61,259 nt of DNA from an uncultured Bacteroidales bacterium (GTDB lineage: Bacteria > Bacteroidota > Bacteroidia > Bacteroidales > UBA3824): positions 1 to 61,259 of the forward strand of contig CAJOJG010000014.1 of assembly GCA_905234655.1 (NCBI GenBank), in the 5' to 3' direction. Position numbers and translations under genes: made by a program. Shown piece by piece: positions 49,835 to 59,669 of the stretch. The notes under the pieces were generated by a model, which had not been told where the DNA came from, made no database searches, and saw nothing but the letters and a program-made list of their open reading frames with translations. Numbering within the stretch: position 1 is the first letter of the stretch; the number at the start of each line of letters is the position of its first letter.

Positions 49835-51112
49835 TTAGCCTCTGATGGCTACAATGCCGGGCAACTGCTTGCCTTCCATGTACTCGAGCATTGCGCCGCC
49901 GCCTGTGGACACGTAGCTTACCTTGTCAGCAAGGCCGTTCTTGTTAATGGCCGCTACAGAGTCGCCGCCGCCGATGAGGGTGAATGCGCCGTTAGCAGTA
50001 GCCTTGGCGACAGCCTGCGCGATTGCTGAAGTGCCTTTTGCAAACTTCTCGAACTCGAACACGCCCATCGGGCCGTTCCAGATGACAGTCTTGGAGTTAA
50101 CGATGACTTCCTCAAACTTTGCGATGGACTTCTCGGCGATGTCGAGACCCATCCAGCCGTCGGGAGTCTTGTCGACGTCCGAAGTGTTGGTGTTGGCGTC
50201 CTTGTCGAACTTGTCGGCGTTGACAGCGTCGACAGGCAGGTAAACATTCACACCCTTTGCCTTAGCCTTGTCAAGGATTTCCTTGGCGAGGTCGAGCTTG
50301 TCCTCCTCGCAGAGCGAGTTGCCGATATTGCCGCCGAGAGCCTTGATGAATGTGTATGTCATGCCGCCGCCGATGATGAGGTTCTGTACGCGGTCGAGGA
50401 GGTTTGTGATGACGTTGATTTTGTCTGAAACCTTTGCGCCGCCCATGATTGCGGTGAAAGGCTTGCGGGCGTCGTTCAATACCTTGTCCATCGCGTCGAG
50501 CTCCTTGTTGATGAGGAAGCCGAACATCTTCTTGTCCTCGGCGAATGAATCGGCGATGACAGCTGTCGAAGCGTGTTTGCGGTGGGCGGTACCGAAAGCA
50601 TCGTTGACGTATACCTCGGCGTAAGAAGCGAGCTTCTTGGCGAAATCGGCCTGCTTAGCCTTCATCGCCTTCTTAGCCTCGTCGAAGTTCGGGTCGTCCT
50701 TCTCGATTCCCCTCGGCTTGCCTTCTTCCTCGGCGTAGTAGCGGAGGTTCTGGAGCAGGAGGATTTGACCGGGTTTGAGAGCCACAGCCTGAGCGTCGGC
50801 ATTAGCGCAGTCTTCTGCGAACTGGATCGTGGGAACGCCGAACTCCTTTGTGTATTTCTCGATGGCAGGGATAATCTGCTTGAGTGAGAACTTTGCGTCG
50901 CCTTCCTGCGGGTTTACGTTCTTGGGTTTACCCATGTGGGACATGAGGATTGCACAACCGCCGTCCTCGATGATTTTCTTGATCGTGGGCAGTGCGCCAC
51001 GGATACGGGTATCGTCAGAAACCTCGCCGGTCTCCTTGTTCAACGGCACGTTGAAGTCCACGCGGACGATGACTTTCTTGCCCTTGAAGTTGTAATTGTC
51101 AATCTTTTGCAT
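49835..51112 (-). CDS. pgk: Phosphoglycerate kinase
   Basis: A 425-residue glycolytic enzyme that makes ATP from 1,3-bisphosphoglycerate and ADP. The signature [14 protein letters not shown] is near the start, followed by [31 protein letters not shown], and near the end the nucleotide-site [15 protein letters not shown] and [10 protein letters not shown] small insert around residues 125-150 explains the length just above the usual 390-400 and is common in Bacteroidota. It is monocistronic with its own promoter and terminator. Confidence 0.97.
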   Translation of the reverse strand: MQKIDNYNFKGKKVIVRVDFNVPLNKETGEVSDDTRIRGALPTIKKIIEDGGCAILMSHMGKPKNVNPQEGDAKFSLKQIIPAIEKYTKEFGVPTIQFAEDCANADAQAVALKPGQILLLQNLRYYAEEEGKPRGIEKDDPNFDEAKKAMKAKQADFAKKLASYAEVYVNDAFGTAHRKHASTAVIADSFAEDKKMFGFLINKELDAMDKVLNDARKPFTAIMGGAKVSDKINVITNLLDRVQNLIIGGGMTYTFIKALGGNIGNSLCEEDKLDLAKEILDKAKAKGVNVYLPVDAVNADKFDKDANTNTSDVDKTPDGWMGLDIAEKSIAKFEEVIVNSKTVIWNGPMGVFEFEKFAKGTSAIAQAVAKATANGAFTLIGGGDSVAAINKNGLADKVSYVSTGGGAMLEYMEGKQLPGIVAIRG

Positions 51113-51187
51113 AAGATCAAATGGTTTATTATTTATGTGTTAATACTTTATGTTTGTCCTTATCGTGACATGATGATAATCACAACG

Positions 51188-51195
51188 CAAATATA
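51188..51195 (-). promoter_or_regulatory. -7 element of pgk
   Basis: On the minus strand this reads TATATTTG, leaving a leader of about 70 bases before the ATG. Confidence 0.6.
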
Positions 51196-51289
51196 TCCAT
51201 TTTTAGCGAAACTTTAACAATAAAAGTTCGCTTTTTGCAAAAAAATTTTCTAAATGCTAAAAAATTTTCGCAAAATCAAAAAATATTGT

Positions 51290-51297
51290 TACCTTTA
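51290..51297 (+). promoter_or_regulatory. -7-like element of the histidine kinase gene
   Basis: TACCTTTA differs from TAnnTTTG by one base, 27 bases before the chosen ATG at 51325. Confidence 0.45.
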
Positions 51298-51324
51298 ACC
51301 GCTGATATTGTTCAAATTTTAACT

Positions 51325-52935
51325 ATGAAAGCGACACTCGACAACGACAACTCGATACTGATATACAACGACTACGTGCAATACGAGGGTCGCGACCACG
51401 GGACACGTGACTTAGTGAGCCTCGGGGAGATGTTCCTTAAACTCTTCGGGAACTCCGACAGCATCCGCGTCCTGTCGAAGATTTTGGACATCGAGATTGT
51501 CGCCGTGACAAAACAGCCATACGGCAAGCACTCCACATTCTTCAAGGAACATCACACCCACCGGTTCGACATGTTGATTGTGTCGCTCGCCCTTAACAAA
51601 ATCCAAAACGCGAGGCAGTCTTTCTCGCTCAACACACTGAGCAACGGGAGCGTCGTCACAGAAATTCCAGTGTACATTAACGACGAGTGCATCGCCTACA
51701 TAATCGTCGGGCCCTTCTACATGTCCGAGGAGGCCGCCGGCGACAACCCAGACGGACGGATACCGCTCATCAAAGCCCAGAAAGTCAAGCAGATGGAACT
51801 CGAAATATGCGAAATCGGCGAAAAGATACTCGCCGACTGCTTCAAGTACCAGCGGCACAACCGCCCGCAGGAACACTACATCAGCAGCGACGCAGAACTA
51901 CTGTTCAACTGTGGCAACTTCTTCATATTCGACATACTTACAGACACTTACATCATAAGCAGAGGCGTATGCGACATATTCGGCTACCAGTACAACAAGC
52001 GGTACACGTACTCCGACTTCATCGCATCGCTGACCGACACATACAAGCAGAACGTCGTCCAATATTGCAAGAAGAACGTCCTGCTCGGCTCGAAGGACTA
52101 CAAGATGGACGTCGACGTAACAAACCTGATAGACAACCAGATACACAGCGTCTCGATCTCCGGCACAATCATAAAGGACGAAGACGGGCTTAATGTCAGG
52201 ACTGTCGGCACAGTACTCGACGTGACGGAACTTAAGAAGGCGCAGAAAAAACTTGAACAAGAAATCGCCAGCAAAAACCGCTTCATAAAAATCATCGGAC
52301 ACGACCTCAAGAACCCGTTCAACGGCATGATTGGATTCAGCGAACTGCTCAACACAAACCTCAAGCAACACAACTACGAGGAAGCCGCCGAATACGCCGA
52401 AATCATAAAGCAAGCCGCATCGGAGGGCTACGAGCTGCTTGTCAACCTCCTCGACTACTCCACCTCACAAGCCGGAGACATGACTGTATTGAATAAGGAG
52501 TTCGACCTCTTCAGAACCGTCGACTCGATACTTAAGCTATCATCGGCACAGGCAATGAAAAAAGGCATAACGCTCGACAACCGCATAGCCGAGCCGACGA
52601 TAATATTCTCCGACGAGAATAAGATAAACACAATCCTGAGAAACCTCATCTCTAACGCAATAAAATTCTGCTACCAGGACGGCATCGTGATGATAAAAGC
52701 CGACATCGACGGCACCAATGTCCACATCGCAATCTCCGACACCGGACAGAGCATCTCGTCGGCGAGACTGCAGTGCATCAACCACGCCAACGACGTATCC
52801 TCCACAAACGGGACAGCACAAGAAAACGGCACGAGCATCGGGCTAAAACTTTGCCACGCATACCTCAAGGCCTTGGGCTCAAAACTCGAAGCAGACTGCG
52901 AAGACGGAGTGACAACATTTAAATTTTCTATTTAG
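51325..52935 (+). CDS. Cytoplasmic sensor histidine kinase (PocR-like and PAS domains)
   Basis: A 536-residue protein without membrane segments. The N-terminal 185 residues (ILDIEIVAVTKQ, EIPVYINDECIAYIIVGPFY) resemble the PocR ligand-binding fold. A PAS-type domain spans about 190-310, ending in the usual TVLDVTELKKAQKKLEQEI linker. The kinase core has H326 in IIGHDLKNPFNGMIGFSELL, N box NLISNAIKFC, and a G1 motif DTGQSIS that lacks the second glycine of DTGxG, with NGTSIGLKLC as G2. I chose the ATG at 51325 because of the -7 element. It stands directly upstream of the xylose regulators and may sense a cytoplasmic sugar or metabolite. No separate response regulator adjoins it. Confidence 0.8.
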   Translation: MKATLDNDNSILIYNDYVQYEGRDHGTRDLVSLGEMFLKLFGNSDSIRVLSKILDIEIVAVTKQPYGKHSTFFKEHHTHRFDMLIVSLALNKIQNARQSFSLNTLSNGSVVTEIPVYINDECIAYIIVGPFYMSEEAAGDNPDGRIPLIKAQKVKQMELEICEIGEKILADCFKYQRHNRPQEHYISSDAELLFNCGNFFIFDILTDTYIISRGVCDIFGYQYNKRYTYSDFIASLTDTYKQNVVQYCKKNVLLGSKDYKMDVDVTNLIDNQIHSVSISGTIIKDEDGLNVRTVGTVLDVTELKKAQKKLEQEIASKNRFIKIIGHDLKNPFNGMIGFSELLNTNLKQHNYEEAAEYAEIIKQAASEGYELLVNLLDYSTSQAGDMTVLNKEFDLFRTVDSILKLSSAQAMKKGITLDNRIAEPTIIFSDENKINTILRNLISNAIKFCYQDGIVMIKADIDGTNVHIAISDTGQSISSARLQCINHANDVSSTNGTAQENGTSIGLKLCHAYLKALGSKLEADCEDGVTTFKFSI

Positions 52936-52973
52936 CACAAGAAAAAAAATTTGCACGGTAACTTTATTCTCTT

Positions 52974-53004
52974 TAAATTTGCAGCACAGTACAGCACAGC
53001 ACAA
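52974..53004 (+). promoter_or_regulatory. Promoter and putative operator of the GntR regulator gene
   Basis: The -7 element TAAATTTG (52974-52981) is followed by CAGCACA and then ACAGCACAGCACAA (52991-53004). The 14-base part is identical to one after the xylB promoter. Placement across the expected transcription start suits a repressor site and autoregulation. Confidence 0.6.
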
Positions 53005-53011
53005 ATTTAAA

Positions 53012-54019
53012 ATGACAGCAGATTTTTTCAGGACAATACTCCCACACGACGGTCACGACCTCAAATACAAGGCCATAGAGGACACCATAACCACTGCGAT
53101 TAGCGACGGCACAATCGTTCAGGGCGAAATACTGCCTTCGGTGAACGAGATGAGCAAGTCATGCTCGCTAAGCCGCGACACCGTGTACAAGGCATACTCC
53201 AACCTCAAGAAAAAAGGCCTCGTCGAAAGCGTCCCAAACCGTGGATACTTCGTCTCAAAGCCCGAAAGCCGCGTGTTCATGCTGCTCGACACATTCAAGG
53301 CATACAAGGAAGTGCTATACCACAGCTTCAGGAAGACGCTCCCGGAAGACATTCCGCTCGACATAAGGTTCCACCATTATAACATTAACGTATTTGAGAC
53401 CGCCGTGAAAGAATCCGTCGGAAAATACAGCAAATACGTCATCATGAACTTCGACAACCCGCGCATAGAAAAAATACTGAAAAAAATCCCCAAAGAAAAA
53501 CTCCTGCTCATCGACTGGAACATCCACACGATAGACGGCGCGAGCCGCATTTGGCAGGACTTCGGTCAAGGCGTGTACGACGCGCTCCAAGGCAGCATCG
53601 ACAAAATCAAAAAGTACAAGAAATTTGTGTGCCTGTACCCGGAGTTCACCGACCACCCGAAGGAAACCGTCCAGTATATCAACAAGTTCTGCGCCGACAA
53701 CGGCATCGACGGCGAGATTCTGTACTCCACGAAGGACTTCGACATAAAGTTCGGCGAGATATACTTCTTAGTCAGCGACAGGACACTCGCCATGTTCCTC
53801 GACCAATGCCAGGAGAAAGGGCTTGTGCCAGGCAAAAGCGTCGGCGTAATCTCGTTCAACGAGACCCCGATGAAAAAATACGTCTACGGCGGCATAACTG
53901 TCCTGAGCACAGACTTCGACCTGATGGGCAGGCTCGCGGCCCAGTTTGTCTTAGGCGGCGAGCCACGATACATCGACGTCAAGATACCAACCACGATAAT
54001 CCTCAGGGACTCATTGTAA
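53012..54019 (+). CDS. GntR-family regulator with LacI-type sugar-binding domain
   Basis: A 335-residue cytoplasmic regulator. Residues about 10-75 form the GntR winged helix (IEDTITTAISDGTIVQGEIL, LSRDTVYKAYSNLKKKGLVE, PNRGYFVS). From about 85 a periplasmic-binding-protein-like domain follows, with SVGVISFNETPMKKYVYGGI and STDFDLMGRLAAQFVLGG as in LacI-type effectors. Such GntR/LacI hybrids control sugar genes in Bacteroidota; xylose or xylulose is the likely ligand from context. I took the ATG at 53012, just after the operator-like repeats. The hybrid regulator gene starts directly after its stop. Confidence 0.85.
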   Translation: MTADFFRTILPHDGHDLKYKAIEDTITTAISDGTIVQGEILPSVNEMSKSCSLSRDTVYKAYSNLKKKGLVESVPNRGYFVSKPESRVFMLLDTFKAYKEVLYHSFRKTLPEDIPLDIRFHHYNINVFETAVKESVGKYSKYVIMNFDNPRIEKILKKIPKEKLLLIDWNIHTIDGASRIWQDFGQGVYDALQGSIDKIKKYKKFVCLYPEFTDHPKETVQYINKFCADNGIDGEILYSTKDFDIKFGEIYFLVSDRTLAMFLDQCQEKGLVPGKSVGVISFNETPMKKYVYGGITVLSTDFDLMGRLAAQFVLGGEPRYIDVKIPTTIILRDSL

Positions 54020-57000
54020 ATGAAAAAGATATTAGCAATACTGACACTATTGTTCACTATATGGGACTCCGCCATAGCCCAGTCCCAATACCTCTTCAAC
54101 AACTCCAACGGACTGACCAACAGCCGCATTAACGACATCGCCACCGACAAGAACGGCATGATATGGGTCGCGACGATGGACGGTCTGTCGGTATTCGACG
54201 GCAGGAACTTCACAAAAAACGCCTTCGCCCACCAGAACATCAACAAGATCTGCCCGCTGCCCAATAACGACGTGCTTGCCGCGACAGACAAGGGCGTTTG
54301 GCGGTTCGACTACAGGCTGTCGCACTTCTCCCCCATCAAATTCGGCGTCAAGGGGAACATGACGCCGTTTGTCTCCGACATAATCCACAACGACACCATA
54401 GCCTACATCGCCACATCGGGCTTTGGACTGTACACATACAGGTTAGGCGACACGGCGATTAACTTCAGCCCGATGACCAAGTTGTTGGACACCAAATACA
54501 TCCACACAATCTTCCTCGACTCCAAAGACCGGCTGTGGGTCGGCGCGTTTGACCAAGGCACATACATATTCCGCAACGGGCTGCTGCTCAGCACGCCGCC
54601 GGACATCCCCTCCGACATCTGCAAATACATCGAGGACGAAAAAGGCAACATCTACGCCGCGAGCGCGACCTCCGGCGTGGCGATAATCCCTACCGACAAC
54701 AAGACACGCCGCATATCCCTCGGCGCGATTGGCAAAAACTTCCCCGTGACATCCATGATGCTCGAAGGCAACAAGCTGCTCGTCGGCACTGACGGACTTG
54801 GACTGTGGGAATACGACACAAACACCGAGGCCGCCTCCCAAATTTCATACAGCGACCTGCCGTTCGACTTCTCAAAATCCAAAATCCACGACATTATGAA
54901 AGACGACGACGGCAATCTTTGGCTCGGAATATACCACAAAGGCCTCATGCTCGTCACGAAGGAGTCGCCAATATTCGAGAACTACTACTACCGGCCCAAC
55001 AGCGACAAGAACATCGGCAGTAACTCGGTCGGAGCGATTGCGAGCAGTAACGGAGAAGTGTGGATAGGCACGGAAGGCGACGGCATATACGTCATTAACA
55101 GCGACAAGACCACCTCGCACATCGACCTCACAGACCAGGACGGCCGACCGATAACCGCCAATATAATAAGCATGCACAACCAGGACGACAAATTCATCTG
55201 GATTGGCACATACAGCAACGACTTCATAAAATTCGACATCAAGGCGCGGCGCATCGCCAAAATGTACGACATTCCATGCGAAAAAGTGTCGTGCATCTGC
55301 CAACGCTCCGACGGCAAACTGCTCATAACGTCGCTCGGCGGCGGCATCGGCAGTTTTGACCCCAAAACGGAAGAATACACGCCCGGCATACTTGTCAACC
55401 CGCAGTGGGCCAACTGCATAACCGTCGACAACTCCGGCGACCATTGGATTGGCACATACGACGGGCTGTGGTACGTAGCGAGCGACACAAAGACCAGCCG
55501 CAAATACACCGTCGAAAACGGCTTCCTCACCGACAACACCATAAACGACATCTTCATCGACGAAAAGAACCAGGTTTGGTGCGCCACGAAGGACGGCATC
55601 ATGGTCATAAACCCCATGAACGACAAGAAACGCCAACTCCTCGCCGGTCATACAATATGCTCAATAACCAATGACAAAATGGGTTACGTATGGGCGAGCG
55701 GCTACGACGGGCTTGTGAGGATAGACATGGAGCATGACACGTTCATACAGTTCGGCATGGAAGACGGACTTAAAGGCAGCGAGTTTGTCAGCAGGGCGGG
55801 CATCACGATGGACAACGGCATGGCATGTTTCGGCAGCACGATGGGCATCACGATGATTAAGAACGACAAGCTCACCGAATCGCCCACAGTCGGCGACGTC
55901 GTGCTTACTGGTGTGACCATAAACAACACCGACGTCGAAATCGGCACCCAGTACGACGACATCCAAATCCTTGACAAGAACATCGCCGAAGCCGACACAA
56001 TCCAGCTCAGCGAGTCCACGAACTACTTTGCCATTAAGTTCGCCACCTCAAACCCGGCGAACATCGAGCGCACAAGCTTCAAATACAGGCTGCTCGGCTT
56101 TGACAGCACATTCACACAATGCTCGCGCGGGATAATGCAGGCGAGCTTCACAAAAATCAAAAGCGGCACGTACACCTTTGAAGTCATAGCCGGGATACGC
56201 GACACATACAGCCCGACGCGCCGCCTTACAATAATCATACACCCGACATGGTACAAGACCACCACGGCAAAGACACTGTTTGCGATTGTGGCAGTGTTAG
56301 TTGCGCTGCTCGTATTCGAATACTTCAACGAAAAAATGCGCCGCCGCCAGAGCGAACAGATTAACGACATGAAGATGCAATTCTTCATCAATCTCTCCCA
56401 CGAAGTCAGGACGCCGCTGACCCTCATCATCGACCCGCTCGAAAAACTCCTCTCGAAACCCGGCACGGACGCGGAGACCATGCGGCTGTATAACATAATG
56501 AAAATCAACAGCCAACGTATCCTCCGCCTTGTCAGCCAGTTGCTCGACCTGCGCAAGATGGACAAGAGCCAAGTCATGATGAAATTTGGCAAGACAGAGC
56601 TGTGTTCGTTCGTAAGGGCGATACTCGAAAGCTGTTCCCCCGCAGCCGACACGAAGGAAATAACCGTCAACTTCACTAACAACCACAACAGCGAAATCTA
56701 CGCATGGATCGACCCTGAAAACTTTGAAAAAGTAATGCTCAACCTCATCAACAACGCCACCAAGTTTGTGCCGGTCGGCGGCGAGATAGACATCGACATC
56801 TCTCAATACGACGACGAGAACAAGATACGCATTACCGTGAAAGACAACGGCATAGGCATAAAGAAAGAAGAATTGGAGAAGATTTTTGAACGGTTCTACC
56901 AAGTCAAAAGCCCCGACAACCGCTACATAACCGGCACAGGCGTCGGGCTCCACCTTGCGCGCTACCTCGTCGAGCTGCATAAAGGCCGCCTCTACGCCGA

Positions 57001-57979
57001 AAACAGGAAGGACACCCAGGGCAGCATATTCACCGTCGAACTCCAGATGGGCAAAGACCACCTCACGGCGCAGGACATCATTGAGCAGCAGGACATTCCG
57101 CCTCATCTCAACGCACTCGTCAAGCGCGCGTCAGACCCTGCACAAAAAACAATATACGTCATCGACGACGAAGAAAGCATCCGCAACTACCTCACGGAAC
57201 AACTCTGCGCCGAATACAACGTCATGCCATTCGAAAACGGCAAGAAAGCCTTCGACAGCCTTAGCTCCACAATCCCCACGCTCATTATCTGCGACATAAT
57301 GATGCCGGAGATGGACGGCTGGACATTCTGCCGTAAGGTAAAAAAGAACTTCAAGACCAGCCACATACCAGTCATACTCCTTACCGCGCTCGGCGACGAC
57401 AACAGCAAGGCGCAGGGCATAGACATCGGCGCGGACATGTACCTCGAAAAGCCATTCAACACCGAAATGCTCAAGAAAATCACCAAAAACATGATTGAAA
57501 ACCGCGAAAAAGTGGCTGAAAACATCGTGCAAAAGGCTGACGCATACACGATTGAGAACATTGAGCTAAAATCGCAGGACGAAATCCTCATCCAAAAGGT
57601 CAAGGACATCATAAAGGAGAAAATATCGTGCCGCGACCTTAACGTCGAGACCTTAGCCGACACGATTGGCATATCGCGTGTGCATCTCCACAGGAAAATA
57701 AAGGACATAACCGGCTTGTCAGTCCGCGACTACCTTAAAAACATACGGATGAAACAGGCATCGTTGCTACTGACAAATAAAAACCTGACAATCAGCGAAA
57801 TAGCATACGCCGTCGGATACTCCAACCCTGCCCACTTCTCCTCGTCGTTCAAGGCATTCTACGGCGTGTCGCCCACCGAATACTCCGGACGGTCGTCGAA
57901 AGACTCTCCATCGGAAGAACCCACACAAAAAACCGACTTGAAAGACAACGATAACGAACTGACTACCACTGACATATAA
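54020..57979 (+). CDS. Hybrid two-component system regulator (HTCS)
   Basis: A 1319-residue inner-membrane regulator of the Bacteroidota HTCS type. A signal peptide (to about residue 20, SAIAQ) leads into a periplasmic part with two propellers of reg_prop repeats (NGMIWVATMDGLSVFDGR, DRLWVGAFDQGTYIF, NQVWCATKDGIMVINP) and a Y_Y_Y domain (FKYRLLGFDSTFTQC). A membrane helix at about 750-768 follows, then HisKA with H794 (INLSHEVRTPLTL), HATPase (NLINNATKFV, DNGIGIKKEEL, GTGVGLHLARY), a receiver with D1092 (IICDIMMPEMDGW), and an AraC helix-turn-helix at about 1200-1300. It senses oligosaccharides and activates polysaccharide genes. No gap separates it from the GntR gene. No SusC/D pair lies nearby. 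Confidence 0.93.
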   Translation: MKKILAILTLLFTIWDSAIAQSQYLFNNSNGLTNSRINDIATDKNGMIWVATMDGLSVFDGRNFTKNAFAHQNINKICPLPNNDVLAATDKGVWRFDYRLSHFSPIKFGVKGNMTPFVSDIIHNDTIAYIATSGFGLYTYRLGDTAINFSPMTKLLDTKYIHTIFLDSKDRLWVGAFDQGTYIFRNGLLLSTPPDIPSDICKYIEDEKGNIYAASATSGVAIIPTDNKTRRISLGAIGKNFPVTSMMLEGNKLLVGTDGLGLWEYDTNTEAASQISYSDLPFDFSKSKIHDIMKDDDGNLWLGIYHKGLMLVTKESPIFENYYYRPNSDKNIGSNSVGAIASSNGEVWIGTEGDGIYVINSDKTTSHIDLTDQDGRPITANIISMHNQDDKFIWIGTYSNDFIKFDIKARRIAKMYDIPCEKVSCICQRSDGKLLITSLGGGIGSFDPKTEEYTPGILVNPQWANCITVDNSGDHWIGTYDGLWYVASDTKTSRKYTVENGFLTDNTINDIFIDEKNQVWCATKDGIMVINPMNDKKRQLLAGHTICSITNDKMGYVWASGYDGLVRIDMEHDTFIQFGMEDGLKGSEFVSRAGITMDNGMACFGSTMGITMIKNDKLTESPTVGDVVLTGVTINNTDVEIGTQYDDIQILDKNIAEADTIQLSESTNYFAIKFATSNPANIERTSFKYRLLGFDSTFTQCSRGIMQASFTKIKSGTYTFEVIAGIRDTYSPTRRLTIIIHPTWYKTTTAKTLFAIVAVLVALLVFEYFNEKMRRRQSEQINDMKMQFFINLSHEVRTPLTLIIDPLEKLLSKPGTDAETMRLYNIMKINSQRILRLVSQLLDLRKMDKSQVMMKFGKTELCSFVRAILESCSPAADTKEITVNFTNNHNSEIYAWIDPENFEKVMLNLINNATKFVPVGGEIDIDISQYDDENKIRITVKDNGIGIKKEELEKIFERFYQVKSPDNRYITGTGVGLHLARYLVELHKGRLYAENRKDTQGSIFTVELQMGKDHLTAQDIIEQQDIPPHLNALVKRASDPAQKTIYVIDDEESIRNYLTEQLCAEYNVMPFENGKKAFDSLSSTIPTLIICDIMMPEMDGWTFCRKVKKNFKTSHIPVILLTALGDDNSKAQGIDIGADMYLEKPFNTEMLKKITKNMIENREKVAENIVQKADAYTIENIELKSQDEILIQKVKDIIKEKISCRDLNVETLADTIGISRVHLHRKIKDITGLSVRDYLKNIRMKQASLLLTNKNLTISEIAYAVGYSNPAHFSSSFKAFYGVSPTEYSGRSSKDSPSEEPTQKTDLKDNDNELTTTDI

Positions 57980-58041
57980 AAAAATTTGAAAAAATGCGAA
58001 AAAAATATTCCATAATTTCTTGTTATATGAAAAAAACGTCT

Positions 58042-58082
58042 TACATTTGCAGTGTGGAACAGCACACAACAGCACAGCACAA
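58042..58082 (+). promoter_or_regulatory. Promoter and putative operator of xylB
   Basis: The -7 element TACATTTG (58042-58049) is followed by ACAGCACA (58059-58066) and ACAGCACAGCACAA (58069-58082). The last 14 bases are identical to those after the GntR gene promoter. A preceding GTGT may add an inverted half-site. Confidence 0.6.
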
Positions 58083-58127
58083 TCAACATACCAAACTACT
58101 AATCAACAATTTAATCAAAGACTGAAA

Positions 58128-59615
58128 ATGTACTTACTTGGATTTGACATCGGTAGCTCTTCAGTGAAAGCCTCGCTGATTAACGCAGAATCGGGTACAT
58201 GCGAAGCGTCCGCATTCCACCCTAAACAAGAGATGGAAATCATAGCCCAGCATCCCGGTTGGGCGGAGCAAGATCCCGAACAGTGGTGGAAGAACGCCAA
58301 ACTCGCCCTCGCTGAGGTCATGAACCTGGCGGAAGTGCCACCTACAGAAATTAAAGCAATCGGCATCTCGTACCAAATGCACGGACTCGTGACCGTTGGC
58401 AAAGACAACAAGCCTTTACGCCCGGCGATTATATGGTGCGACTCGCGCGCCACCGGCATCGGTGCAAAAGCACTCAACGAAATCGGCGCAGACCTCTGCC
58501 TGAGCCACCTGCTCAACTCCCCGGGTAACTTCACAGCATCCAAACTCAAATGGGTCAAAGACAACGAACCCGACCTTTATGATAAGATAAACAAGATAAT
58601 GCTCCCCGGCGACTATCTCGCCATGAAACTCACAGGCGAAATAAAGACCACAGTCGGCGGACTATCCGAGGGCATGTTCTGGGACTTCAAGGACAAGAAA
58701 CCGGCTAAATTCCTGCTTGACTACTACGGCATCGACGAGTCGCTCCTGCCGGAGACCGTCGGTACATTCTCCGCACAAGGACAGCTCACAGAAGCCGCAG
58801 CGAAGGAACTCGGCCTCGTAAAAGGCACATTAGTAAGCTACCGCGCGGGCGACCAGCCCAACAACGCGCTCTCGCTTAACGTCCTTAACCCGGGCGAAAT
58901 CGCAGCGACAGGCGGAACTTCAGGCGTTGTATACGGCATCTCCGAGGAAGTGAAGTACGACCCGCTCTCCCGCGTCAACACATTCGCCCACGTCAACCAC
59001 ACAAACGACCTCAACCGCCTTGGAATCCTGCTCTGCATCAACGGCACAGGCATCCTCAACTCATGGTTGAACAAGCAAGTCGGCGGCGGCGTCGTCAAAT
59101 ACTCCGAAATGGACCGCATAGCGTCCGAAATCCCCATCGGCTCCCGTGGACTTAGCATCATGCCATTCGGCAACGGCGCGGAGCGCGTACTCCAGAACCA
59201 AAACCCGGGCGCAGCGGTAATGAACCTCAACTTCAACATCCACAAGGCTGCCCACATGTACCGCGCCGGACAGGAAGGCATCGCATTCTCATTCAAGTAC
59301 GGCATGGACATCATGAAGACCATCGGCATAGACTGCAAGGTAATCCGCGCAGGACGCGCCAACATGTTCTTCTCCCCCGTATTCCGTGACACGCTCGCCA
59401 CGACCACAGGCGCAGCCATCGAACTCTTCAACACCGACGGCTCTATAGGCGCGGCTCGTGGCGCAGGCATCGGCGCAGGCATCTACAAGTCGCCCAACGA
59501 AGCCTTCGCCAACCTCAACAAAATCGAGACCACGGAACCCGACACCGCCCACCAGCAGGAGTACGACGACGCATACGGACAGTGGAAGGAGTACCTCGAG
59601 ACTATCACAAAGTAA
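58128..59615 (+). CDS. xylB: Xylulokinase
   Basis: A 495-residue FGGY-family kinase that phosphorylates D-xylulose to xylulose-5-phosphate for the pentose phosphate pathway. GFDIGSSSVKASLINAESG is the N-terminal phosphate loop; HPGWAEQDPEQWW, SYQMHGLV, IIWCDSRA and the C-terminal ATP-site part (IRAGRANMFFSPVFRDTLA, GAARGAGIGAG) all fit XylB. I took the ATG at 58128 because the earlier frame covers the operator. Xylose isomerase follows after 54 bases in one operon. Confidence 0.93.
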   Translation: MYLLGFDIGSSSVKASLINAESGTCEASAFHPKQEMEIIAQHPGWAEQDPEQWWKNAKLALAEVMNLAEVPPTEIKAIGISYQMHGLVTVGKDNKPLRPAIIWCDSRATGIGAKALNEIGADLCLSHLLNSPGNFTASKLKWVKDNEPDLYDKINKIMLPGDYLAMKLTGEIKTTVGGLSEGMFWDFKDKKPAKFLLDYYGIDESLLPETVGTFSAQGQLTEAAAKELGLVKGTLVSYRAGDQPNNALSLNVLNPGEIAATGGTSGVVYGISEEVKYDPLSRVNTFAHVNHTNDLNRLGILLCINGTGILNSWLNKQVGGGVVKYSEMDRIASEIPIGSRGLSIMPFGNGAERVLQNQNPGAAVMNLNFNIHKAAHMYRAGQEGIAFSFKYGMDIMKTIGIDCKVIRAGRANMFFSPVFRDTLATTTGAAIELFNTDGSIGAARGAGIGAGIYKSPNEAFANLNKIETTEPDTAHQQEYDDAYGQWKEYLETITK

Positions 59616-59669
59616 ATTCACCAAATTAACACAGTATAAACCCAAAAAAATTTTAATTACACTAAAAAA

